From CAZEDL01 sp964585245 (GTDB lineage Bacteria; Patescibacteriota; Patescibacteriia; Magasanikbacterales; GWA2-37-8), in contig CAZPCV010000024.1 of assembly GCA_964585245.1 (NCBI GenBank), forward strand, positions 1 to 21,884: 21,884 nt of DNA, in the 5' to 3' direction. Below, piece by piece: positions 14,940-21,602 of this stretch. How positions within the stretch are numbered: the first letter of the stretch is position 1; the number at the start of each line of letters is the position of its first letter. Below the pieces are notes generated by a model. It was not told the DNA's origin. It was given only the letters and a program-made list of their open reading frames with translations, and made no database searches. Both the position numbers and the translations under genes were made by a program.

Positions 14940-15863
14940 ATGCCGGAGAGAAACCGCGTTGATGTAGAAAAAATAACGGGCGCGCTCTCGGATAGTATTG
15001 AGGCTGTGCCTGAGCAGCGCGATTTTCCTACTTTTAAAGCCGGCATTATTAATAAATACAATCAGATTCTAGCGGAAATAAACGGCATCCAAACCCACGT
15101 AGGTGGCTATTTAATACCCTGTGAACAAGCATCTATCGGCTCGCCTACGTGTGAATTTAAAAAAATTTCTTCGCAGGAAATTTTCGGCGATGACTTTATT
15201 GATGAAATTAAAAACGAATATGAAAAAGGAAAAACCGAATGTTTAGAGGCGGCAAAAAACGCCCATAGCCCAGCTGAAATAATTCAATGTATCCAAAATA
15301 ATGTCGCATTGGTAGAGCGATGGCAAATGGCCTGGCAGCAGCTATATGCACATAACGACGAAGGAGGGCTGCCTCAAGAAATAACAGAAATGGACAATGT
15401 AATTGAAGAATTAATCCAATACCAGGGTATAGCCGCGGAGTATTTAGCAGAAGAGCAGGCCCGGTGGGCGCGACAAATTCCAAGCCGGCGCGAGGCCGAA
15501 GAAGTGATAAAAAATTTTTTATTAGGCGAACCGTTCTCGACTATAAAACAATCAGCGCAACCCGTATCCGCACGAAGCTCTGAGTTGACCGACAAGATAA
15601 GTGTACTAATGAAAAATGCGTACGAAAAATATGCCAGGACGGCAGACACTCAAGCCCTAGGATATGCTGCTATCGAGTCGTATTTTGCACAACTTCCATC
15701 ACGGCTAGGCGGAGGGTCAGAATTTTTTGTACTACTAGACGAAAACGCTGGTGGTCTCGCAGATCAATTTGCGCGAGACCTACAAAAGGTACTGACTCGT
15801 CTTGAAGTAGAGCGTTGGCAGCTAATCGACTCTGTTAAAAGTAATTCCATGTTTTTAAATTAA
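14940..15863 (+). CDS. Unknown protein, tandem paralogue B in the polyamine operon
   Basis: A 307-residue soluble protein homologous to the preceding ORF in its N-terminal domain (GIINKYNQI, then GYLIPCEQA, then CEFKKISSQEIFGDDFIDEI) and near its C-terminus (LLDENAGGLADQFARDLQKV). I chose the ATG at 14940 (TGT-ATG) over the in-frame TTG at 14934, because nearly all starts here are ATG preceded by T. The middle region is helical and differs from its paralogue; it lacks the charged Ser/Glu/Lys linker. It sits 20 bases after paralogue A and 8 bases before the DHS-like gene. Both copies keep a Cys at the same place (C73 in A, C71 in B), which may mark a structural or binding site. Function unknown. 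Confidence 0.72.
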   Translation: MPERNRVDVEKITGALSDSIEAVPEQRDFPTFKAGIINKYNQILAEINGIQTHVGGYLIPCEQASIGSPTCEFKKISSQEIFGDDFIDEIKNEYEKGKTECLEAAKNAHSPAEIIQCIQNNVALVERWQMAWQQLYAHNDEGGLPQEITEMDNVIEELIQYQGIAAEYLAEEQARWARQIPSRREAEEVIKNFLLGEPFSTIKQSAQPVSARSSELTDKISVLMKNAYEKYARTADTQALGYAAIESYFAQLPSRLGGGSEFFVLLDENAGGLADQFARDLQKVLTRLEVERWQLIDSVKSNSMFLN

Positions 15864-15871
15864 TATCTTTT

Positions 15872-16981
15872 ATGTCTAAAAATAAATTATCTAAATTGTC
15901 TTCGGGTTTGCGCAAAATGATCGTGCCAGAAAATAACGCTCGAGTTTTATCGGGCGGCACTATCAGTCAAGATGTTAAAAAAAGTGCCACACCAGTTTCT
16001 GATTATGCTATCAACACACTCAACCACTGCAATGCAGGCGCGACCCTCCAAGCGGCTTTGTGGCTCAAAGAACATTTAAATAAAGGTGGCAAACTCATGG
16101 TGACTATTTCTGGCGCTCTCAGCTCGTTCCAGGTTGGCGTCATGCTCGCTGAATTAATCCGCCAAGGCAAAGTTCATGCCATTTCTGCCACCGGCGCGAA
16201 TCACGAAGAATCCTATTATCGCTATGTCGCGCACTCTCACTATTCCTATATTCCACGCTATACCGAGCTAACCCCGGATCAAGAAGCCGAACTTCGTGAT
16301 GCAGGCTTGCGTCGTATTACCGACACGTTCCTCCCCGAAGATGAAAGTGTGCGCATCATGGAGCCGCACCTCTTAAAAATGTGGAAAGAAGCCGAGAAAA
16401 AAGGCGAACGGTATTTCCCGCACGAATATTTCCGTCGCTTGTTCGCCGAGGGCCTGATTAAACCAGATAAAGCTGCGAACCCCAATGATTGCTGGACGTA
16501 TGCCGCTTACGAAAAAAACGTACCGATTGTAATTCCAGGCTTTGAGGATTCCACCATGGGTAATATTTTTGCCAGTTATACCTATAACGGTAAACATAAA
16601 CCCAAAGATGCTCCGAGTGTCAATCCGAATGTTATGAAGACCGGTCTCGATTATTTTACCTGGCTCTACGACTGGTATATGGACGAATCCAAAAAAACGC
16701 CGATCGCCTTCTTGCAACTTGGTGGCGGTATTGCGGCCGACTTCCCGATTTGTGTCGTGCCGTCCATCAAACATGATTTAGGTTTGCATGACAAAGTACG
16801 CGACTGGGCCGGATTCATCGAAATCGGCTCTTCACCGATGTCGTACGGTTCGTATTCCGGTGCTGGCGGCAAGGAAAAAATCACTTGGGACAAATTATCG
16901 ACCAGGAGTTATTACCAGATTATTCAGAGTGATGCCACCGTGGTCTTCCCGTGGATGGCGGCGGTACTACTGGGATTGTAA
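15872..16981 (+). CDS. Deoxyhypusine-synthase-family protein, probably a small-molecule polyamine synthase
   Basis: A 369-residue NAD-dependent enzyme of the deoxyhypusine synthase (DHS) fold. The catalytic lysine is kept: K341 in KITWDKL lines up with the WGK lysine of eukaryotic DHS, followed by QSDATVVFPW, the counterpart of ADASLVFPL. Other matches are TISGALSSFQVG and ISATGANHEES near the cofactor site, and the glycine turn GGGIAADF (284-291). In eukaryotic DHS that turn reads GGGIVKHH; the two histidines, one catalytic, are here D290 and F291. From memory this form resembles bacterial DHS-like proteins, especially of Bacteroidetes. Bacteria have no eIF5A to modify, and aguA/aguB in the same unit supply putrescine. 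My inference is homospermidine or a related polyamine as product. The family call is firm; the product is not. Confidence 0.82.
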   Translation: MSKNKLSKLSSGLRKMIVPENNARVLSGGTISQDVKKSATPVSDYAINTLNHCNAGATLQAALWLKEHLNKGGKLMVTISGALSSFQVGVMLAELIRQGKVHAISATGANHEESYYRYVAHSHYSYIPRYTELTPDQEAELRDAGLRRITDTFLPEDESVRIMEPHLLKMWKEAEKKGERYFPHEYFRRLFAEGLIKPDKAANPNDCWTYAAYEKNVPIVIPGFEDSTMGNIFASYTYNGKHKPKDAPSVNPNVMKTGLDYFTWLYDWYMDESKKTPIAFLQLGGGIAADFPICVVPSIKHDLGLHDKVRDWAGFIEIGSSPMSYGSYSGAGGKEKITWDKLSTRSYYQIIQSDATVVFPWMAAVLLGL

Positions 16982-16987
16982 AAAAAT

Positions 16988-17473
16988 ATGGTGCGTTCTA
17001 AAAGTGAAGTATTTTTTTCGCCAGAACAAATATCTGAACTAGTAGGCGACTCTAGAACAGCGATTGATCCCATCGGTTTTTTGTGTTCAAAATTACCCAG
17101 AAAAAAAGCGGAAGCTTTAAGAAGGCTGGTGTCTTTACGCGTACATGAAGATGATGCTTTGTACGTGAACGGACCAAGCGTAGTCGGTGATTTGGGTTAT
17201 TTTGCCAAAGATGTAATTCGAACAAGTCAGCCGGCAACCGATGACGTCAAGGCATCACCGGCAAAACCTGGTCTTCAAGAGTGGAAACAAATTGGCTTGA
17301 CTATACAAGAAATTGAGGACATATTGGATAACGACCGAATCCTGAGACGTGACGACAAAACAGAGCAAAAAGAAGCACAAAACGCTCAGGTTCACTCTAC
17401 TTTACGATTGGATAAGCATACCAGGACCATACTTAATGGCCTGTTAAAGGAATTAAAACAAAAAGAAACATAA
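16988..17473 (+). CDS. Unknown small protein in the polyamine operon
   Basis: A 161-residue soluble, charged protein starting 6 bases after the DHS-like gene and ending 15 bases before aguB. I do not recognise a family. Visible parts are an N-terminal EVFFSPEQISELVGDS, the central segment RLVSLRVHEDDALYVNGPSV (about residues 46-65) followed by GDLGYFAKDV, and a helical C-terminus (IGLTIQEIEDILDNDR, then TILNGLLKELKQKE). The central part could be a small winged-helix or recognition module, but this is only an impression. Its placement between two pathway genes with no gaps means it must be co-transcribed with them. Confidence 0.65.
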   Translation: MVRSKSEVFFSPEQISELVGDSRTAIDPIGFLCSKLPRKKAEALRRLVSLRVHEDDALYVNGPSVVGDLGYFAKDVIRTSQPATDDVKASPAKPGLQEWKQIGLTIQEIEDILDNDRILRRDDKTEQKEAQNAQVHSTLRLDKHTRTILNGLLKELKQKET

Positions 17474-17488
17474 GAATAATTATAAAAT

Positions 17489-18361
17489 ATGCTTCGTACA
17501 AAAGTAAGAGTTGGCCTCGTGCAAATGAAATGCAGTGATGTCTATCAAGAAAATTTAGACAAAGCTATTGTGGGTATCCGGGATTGTGCCCAAAAGGGTG
17601 CGCAAATTATTTGTTTGCCCGAATTATTTTTGGCTCCGTATTTTTGCCAAGGCAAAGATCCGAAGTATTTGGAATTAGCCGAAACCATTCCCGGCCCCGC
17701 TACCGCTGCGTTTGCTGAGGTAGCGAAAGAGACCAAAACCGTGCTAGTTGTTTCGGTTTACGAAAAAACTCCCACTGGGAAACGTTTCAATACCAATGTC
17801 GTGATCGGGCCCGACGGCGAGATTATTGGTACCTATCACAAAATGCATATTCCGTCCCAGCCACCAGAATATTACGCCGAAGATTATTATTTCGAGAAAG
17901 GTGATGAAGGATTTAAAACGTTTGATACTCCGTACGGAAAAATTGCCACATTAATTTGCTACGACCAATGGTTCCCCGAAGCGGCCCGCATCGTGGCTGC
18001 AGATGGTGCGCAAATCATTTTTTATCCGACCGCGATTGGCTGGCCGACCAGCGACCGCGGAGATTTGCAAGCTGCCGAACACGAAGCCTGGCAGATCATG
18101 CATCGCAGCCATTCTATTGCTAATAACATTTTTGTCGCGCCAGTGAATCGGATTGGAACCGAAGGCGGGATTAAATTTTGGGGGACATCGCAAGTGAGTG
18201 ATCCGTATGGCCGCGTGCTGGCCAAAGCTTCTACCGATACCGAAGAAAATGTGGTGGTCGAATGTGAGCTGTCGCTTATCGACAGCATGCGCAAAGAGTG
18301 GCCGTTTCTGGATGAACGTCGTGTTAAATGCGAAGAAACCAATACGTATAGTAATTTATGA
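17489..18361 (+). CDS. aguB: N-carbamoylputrescine amidohydrolase
   Basis: A 290-residue nitrilase-superfamily enzyme, expected to hydrolyse N-carbamoylputrescine to putrescine, CO2 and ammonia, the last step from arginine to putrescine. The catalytic Glu-Lys-Cys triad is complete: E45 in CLPELFLAP, K118 in TYHKMHIP and C157 in LICYDQWFPEAAR. The PPEYYAEDYYFEKGDEGFK loop and the segment TAIGWPTSDRGD are characteristic of the AguB branch as opposed to other nitrilases. Length is normal. The ATG at 17489 (AAT-ATG, no Shine-Dalgarno) leaves only a short N-terminal tail before the first strand KVRVGLVQM. The stop TGA overlaps the start of aguA in an ATGA arrangement, so the two enzymes are translationally coupled. 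Confidence 0.95.
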   Translation: MLRTKVRVGLVQMKCSDVYQENLDKAIVGIRDCAQKGAQIICLPELFLAPYFCQGKDPKYLELAETIPGPATAAFAEVAKETKTVLVVSVYEKTPTGKRFNTNVVIGPDGEIIGTYHKMHIPSQPPEYYAEDYYFEKGDEGFKTFDTPYGKIATLICYDQWFPEAARIVAADGAQIIFYPTAIGWPTSDRGDLQAAEHEAWQIMHRSHSIANNIFVAPVNRIGTEGGIKFWGTSQVSDPYGRVLAKASTDTEENVVVECELSLIDSMRKEWPFLDERRVKCEETNTYSNL

Positions 18362-19380
18362 GTTATATCATGCCAGCCGAATGGGAGCCGCATGTTGCTA
18401 CGTGGCTCTCTTGGCCACATAACGAATCTCATTGGCCGGGTAAATTCGCTCCTATTCCGGCTGTGTTTGCAAGAATTGTTAAAGAGTTGATTCCGAGTGA
18501 AAAAGTCTATATTTGCGTCAATGACAGCGTGATGGAAGAGTCAGCTCGCAATGAATTGACGAAAGTGGGGGTTGAAGAAAATACCGATCGGGTACGTTTT
18601 TTTCATATTCCTACCGATACTTCTTGGGCCCGCGATCACGGGCCGATTTTTGTTCGCAATGAAAAAGGAGAACAAATAATTACCGATTGGATTTTCAATA
18701 CCTGGGGTGGTAAGTATCCGCCTTGGAATCAGGATGATGTTGTACCGAAAAAAATTGGAGCGGATTTAAATATTCCAGTGATAGAGCCCGGCATTGTAAT
18801 GGAAGGCGGATCGATTGAGGTGAACGGAGCCGGACTGCTGCTTACCACGACCCAGTGCTTACTTAACAAAAATCGCAATCCGCACTTGTCCCAAAAACAA
18901 ATCGAATCATATCTGCAAAAATACCTGGGCGCCGAAAAAGTGTTGTGGTTAGACGAGGGAATTGTGGGTGATGATACCGATGGGCACATTGATGACATTG
19001 CTCGCTTTGTAAATAAAAATACGATATTGTGTGCCCTCGAAGATAATCCCTCCGACGAAAATTATACTATTTTAAAAAAAAATTACGCTGCTTTACAAAG
19101 CATGACCGATCAACACGGCAAGCCACTTCAAATTATAACGCTACCGATGCCCGACCCGGTTGTATACGATGGGCAGCGTTTGCCAGCCAGTTATATCAAT
19201 TATTATATCGGCAATACAGTGATAGTGGTACCAATTTTTAACGACCGACACGATGCCGAGGCTTTGAAAATAATTCAGGATCTTTTCCCCGAAAGAAAAG
19301 TTATTGGGATTGATTGCGTGGATTTGGTCTGGGGCTTGGGTACTATTCATTGCTCGACCCAGCAACAACCAGTAAAGTAA
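18358..19380 (+). CDS. aguA: Agmatine deiminase
   Basis: A 340-residue enzyme of the peptidyl-arginine-deiminase-like (PAD_porph) family that converts agmatine to N-carbamoylputrescine and ammonia. It is recognised from MPAEWEPHVATWLSWPHN at the start, D93 in SWARDHGPIF, MEGGSIEVNG (148-157), H210 in DTDGHIDDIARF, LPASYINYYIGN, and the catalytic Cys C332 in GLGTIHCSTQQQP. All are in their normal order and spacing. The gene starts in a 4-base ATGA overlap with aguB; a second Met at residue 5 (18370) is an alternative start and begins the conserved MPAEW block. Together with speA and aguB it completes arginine to putrescine without an agmatinase. Confidence 0.96.
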   Translation: MSYIMPAEWEPHVATWLSWPHNESHWPGKFAPIPAVFARIVKELIPSEKVYICVNDSVMEESARNELTKVGVEENTDRVRFFHIPTDTSWARDHGPIFVRNEKGEQIITDWIFNTWGGKYPPWNQDDVVPKKIGADLNIPVIEPGIVMEGGSIEVNGAGLLLTTTQCLLNKNRNPHLSQKQIESYLQKYLGAEKVLWLDEGIVGDDTDGHIDDIARFVNKNTILCALEDNPSDENYTILKKNYAALQSMTDQHGKPLQIITLPMPDPVVYDGQRLPASYINYYIGNTVIVVPIFNDRHDAEALKIIQDLFPERKVIGIDCVDLVWGLGTIHCSTQQQPVK

Positions 19381-19389
19381 TCTTAAAAT

Positions 19390-19815
19390 ATGGCTGAGGA
19401 ATACCAGAAGTATGCAACCTACGCCCTAGGTTCAGAGCCTTCGGGTGAGTTTTCTGTACTTGAAGCGGATACTCTTCTTGAAGAAGAGTCGAAAAAAGAA
19501 AAACATCGTCAAAAAGAGCGCAAAGAAGTATCTGAAGCTTTTTGTAATTTTTTTAAAGTTATTTTTGCACCAAATAGGCCTAAATCAGAATTAATGCAAT
19601 TTAGGGATTTTCGGGAGATGTACGAAGCTAAAAAGTGGCAATTATTTTTGCAGAAATGCACCACTTTTAATTTAGGAAAGCCAATACCGGGCACTGAAGA
19701 TAAAAGGTGGGGGCCCTTTTCACTTAGATTAGGGGACAAGGTTATCGCTATTACTTTAACTTATAATAAAGATTCGGATACTTTCGCCCATAGTTTTATT
19801 AACCAGAAACCCTAA
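19390..19815 (+). CDS. Unknown small protein, last gene of the plus-strand unit
   Basis: A 141-residue soluble protein I do not recognise. A highly charged stretch (EEESKKEKHRQKERKEVSEA, about residues 31-50) looks helical, possibly coiled-coil. It is followed by FCNFFKVIFAP, an aromatic segment and a beta-like end (PFSLRLGDKVIAITLTYNKD). It starts 9 bases after aguA with an AAT-ATG context and is therefore most likely part of the same transcript. Its TAA at 19813-19815 overlaps the stop codon of the convergent kinase gene by 3 bases, so there is no intergenic room for a terminator here. Confidence 0.62.
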   Translation: MAEEYQKYATYALGSEPSGEFSVLEADTLLEEESKKEKHRQKERKEVSEAFCNFFKVIFAPNRPKSELMQFRDFREMYEAKKWQLFLQKCTTFNLGKPIPGTEDKRWGPFSLRLGDKVIAITLTYNKDSDTFAHSFINQKP

Positions 19816-20822
19816 ACGAGGCGTGGTCGATTGTCAGGGTGGTGGTTTAGAAAGTCTTTAATTTTTTCTCTATCAAACAATCCTTCGTGCGGCCCGTGCG
19901 CCTGCACTACTCCGGCACTATTAGCGGTGCCCCATTTCAAAGCTTCATTTATAGAGTGATCGTAAAAACGAGCCGCAATATACGCCGAAGAAAAAGCATC
20001 GCCTGCGCCGGTTTTGGATACTACCGGCACCGGGAAAGCAGGCAAGTGCAAAATTTCTTCCCTAGTGCCTGCCCAGGCACCGTTTACTCCATCTGTTATC
20101 ACCACTTCGCGCGGGCCGAGCTTAAATAGATCATGTATCAGGTGCGAAATGTTTTTTTCGGCGCTTAAAGTAGTGTTTAGAAGTGCCTCGGCTTCTTCCA
20201 GGTTAACAATCAACAGATCGGCTTTAGCAAGAGCCAAAATTAATTTACCCTTAGCGTATTTCAAAATATACGAGCCAGGATTAATGGCGAGGCGGGTGGT
20301 AGGATGAGTGTCTAAATAGTCGAATAATTTTTCTTGCACCGTTTCAAACCCCTTAGATAGGCCGGTGTAATAAATCCAATTCGCAAAAGGGATATTTTTG
20401 GGCCAGTGATATTTTTTTTCTTCGGAATAAGATAGGATCGTGCGTTCAGAATGATAACTAAGCACCAAAGAATATCGGGTTTGGTGATCGGCGTCGTAGC
20501 TAATAAGCGACGTATCAACGCCAGCTTTTTTTAGATGTTGGACGGCTAGTTTCCCGTAGGCATCTTTTCCCACCGTGGATAGTACCCCGGACGTTAAACC
20601 AAGTCGCGCCGCGCCCACTGCAACGTTAGGGGCGTTGCCACCCAGACTTTGAAAACTATCGGTAATCGGGATCTTTTGTCCATAATTTAGGCACAAGTGT
20701 TTGCTGTCGCTGGCCAGATGACATTCCAAACAATTGTCCTCGATTTGGACATGGGTATCGATGATGGGGTCGCCGATAGCCAGCAGATTTACAATAGGCC
20801 TACGAAGCGAGATATACTTCAT
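19812..20822 (-). CDS. PfkB-family carbohydrate kinase
   Basis: A 336-residue ribokinase-fold kinase that transfers phosphate from ATP to a sugar or nucleoside hydroxyl; the substrate is not predictable. Signature 1 is GGNAPNVAVGAARLG (61-75). Signature 2 is the anion hole KTGAGDAFSSAYIAA (270-284), with D275 as the catalytic base. The usual Asp at the head of signature 2 (DTTGAGD) is replaced, reading VVSKTGAGD. N-terminal IGDPIIDTHVQI and the middle LLIVNLEEAEALL (the usual NExE region) also fit. The start context is CCC-ATG, one of the few here without T before ATG. It is probably the last gene of a minus-strand unit beginning with trxB, 17 bases after the membrane-protein gene. Stops of this gene and the convergent gene overlap. 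Confidence 0.9.
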   Translation of the reverse strand: MKYISLRRPIVNLLAIGDPIIDTHVQIEDNCLECHLASDSKHLCLNYGQKIPITDSFQSLGGNAPNVAVGAARLGLTSGVLSTVGKDAYGKLAVQHLKKAGVDTSLISYDADHQTRYSLVLSYHSERTILSYSEEKKYHWPKNIPFANWIYYTGLSKGFETVQEKLFDYLDTHPTTRLAINPGSYILKYAKGKLILALAKADLLIVNLEEAEALLNTTLSAEKNISHLIHDLFKLGPREVVITDGVNGAWAGTREEILHLPAFPVPVVSKTGAGDAFSSAYIAARFYDHSINEALKWGTANSAGVVQAHGPHEGLFDREKIKDFLNHHPDNRPRLV

Positions 20823-20839
20823 GGGGTAGAATACCGCAG

Positions 20840-21184
20840 TTAGACTTTATAAATTTTACCTTTAGGATCGGTGTGATCGACGGACAGGTCGCGCACATGA
20901 TGATGGACGCCGAGCATGATCTCGATGAATTTAATCATGCTGGCAGCGGCGAAGCCGAACATCGCAATAGCAAAAACCTTTTCTTGGATATAGGTAGCAT
21001 AGACGAATAAGCAGGCCCCCGCAATCCAAAATACCAAATCCTGTCGGCGCTCGGTTTCTAGGAATACGCCATAAATATGCAGTAATACTCCCAGCGCCGC
21101 TATTATATAAATAATAAATTGCGTGTTAGTCCACGTAGAGAAGTCGGGTAAATGCGAGAATAAATATTCCATATAAATTTTCAT
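20840..21184 (-). CDS. Small three-helix membrane protein, unknown
   Basis: A 114-residue protein with three hydrophobic segments (about residues 23-42, 49-67 and 70-91, joined by short loops) and a His-rich hydrophilic tail (GVHHHVRDLSVDHTDPKG). Such small three-helix proteins are common and I cannot name a family. Two starts are possible: ATG at 21184 (MKIYMEY), which lies just beyond the left arm of the inverted repeat 21188-21201, or ATG at 21172 (MEYLF), which has the TAT-ATG context normal in this window and would give 110 residues. I think the second is at least as likely. It follows the S23 gene and precedes the PfkB kinase by 17 bases. Confidence 0.7.
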   Translation of the reverse strand: MKIYMEYLFSHLPDFSTWTNTQFIIYIIAALGVLLHIYGVFLETERRQDLVFWIAGACLFVYATYIQEKVFAIAMFGFAAASMIKFIEIMLGVHHHVRDLSVDHTDPKGKIYKV

Positions 21185-21187
21185 GAT

Positions 21188-21201
21188 TCATGAGGCAAAT
21201 A
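21188..21201. repeat. Left arm of the 14-bp inverted repeat flanking the S23 gene
   Basis: TCATGAGGCAAATA here is the exact reverse complement of the bases at 21589-21602. It lies after the S23 stop codon (in the S23 direction) and before the start of the membrane-protein gene. TCATGA also occurs at 21181-21186, next to this arm. Confidence 0.8.
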
Positions 21202-21208
21202 ACATGAC

Positions 21209-21577
21209 TCATGGTGAATTAATAGTTTTTTCAAGTCCAATAATAGTTTTCCAGAGCATGGCTGCAATTTCATCGATCAATTGAAATGCTATTTGATATT
21301 GTTCTGTGGTAATCCATTTTTTCTCTTTGGCTAGGAAGATCAAGTATTTACATTCTCTGGCAGATCCATAAGATATTTCCCAAAAATGTAATTTTACTTT
21401 GGGTTTTAAGCGTCCAAAACCCTCTACAAAATTTAGCATGACTGATACGCTTGCTCTGCGTACTTGACTTACTGTTCCGTACAATTCTGATTTTGGAAAT
21501 TGCTCAGTTAGGTCATATGTTTTTAAAATAAACCGATGAATTTTTTTCTTGAGAATCAGGTGAAAAGTATCCTCCAT
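21209..21577 (-). CDS. Four-helix bundle protein (S23 / 23S rRNA intervening-sequence protein family)
   Basis: A 122-residue all-helical protein of the S23 family, first known from ORFs in intervening sequences of 23S rRNA genes and related in fold to the Avd protein of diversity-generating retroelements. Family marks are LKTYDLTEQFPKSELYGTVS (about residues 18-37), the core helix QVRRASVSVMLNFVEGFGR (38-56), and the later EISYGSARECKYLIFLA. Members are pentameric, basic and thought to bind nucleic acid; no enzymatic role is established. The whole gene sits between two perfect 14-bp inverted repeats (21188-21201 and 21589-21602). The right arm contains the stop codon of trxB, so the unit looks like a short insertion in the trxB operon. 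Start: CAT-ATG at 21577. Confidence 0.88.
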   Translation of the reverse strand: MEDTFHLILKKKIHRFILKTYDLTEQFPKSELYGTVSQVRRASVSVMLNFVEGFGRLKPKVKLHFWEISYGSARECKYLIFLAKEKKWITTEQYQIAFQLIDEIAAMLWKTIIGLEKTINSP

Positions 21578-21588
21578 ATGCCTCGTGC

Positions 21589-21602
21589 TATTTGCCTCAT
21601 GA
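21589..21602. repeat. Right arm of the 14-bp inverted repeat flanking the S23 gene
   Basis: TATTTGCCTCATGA, the exact reverse complement of 21188-21201. It covers the last codon and the TGA stop of the thioredoxin reductase gene (minus strand). Nearby, GCCTCGTG (21580-21587) is a near copy of GCCTCATG within this arm. Confidence 0.8.

Noticed and set aside
19812..19850. CTAAAC and GTTTAG as a shared terminator hairpin between the convergent genes
   Set aside because: Only 6 bp with a loop of about 27 bases and no T tract.
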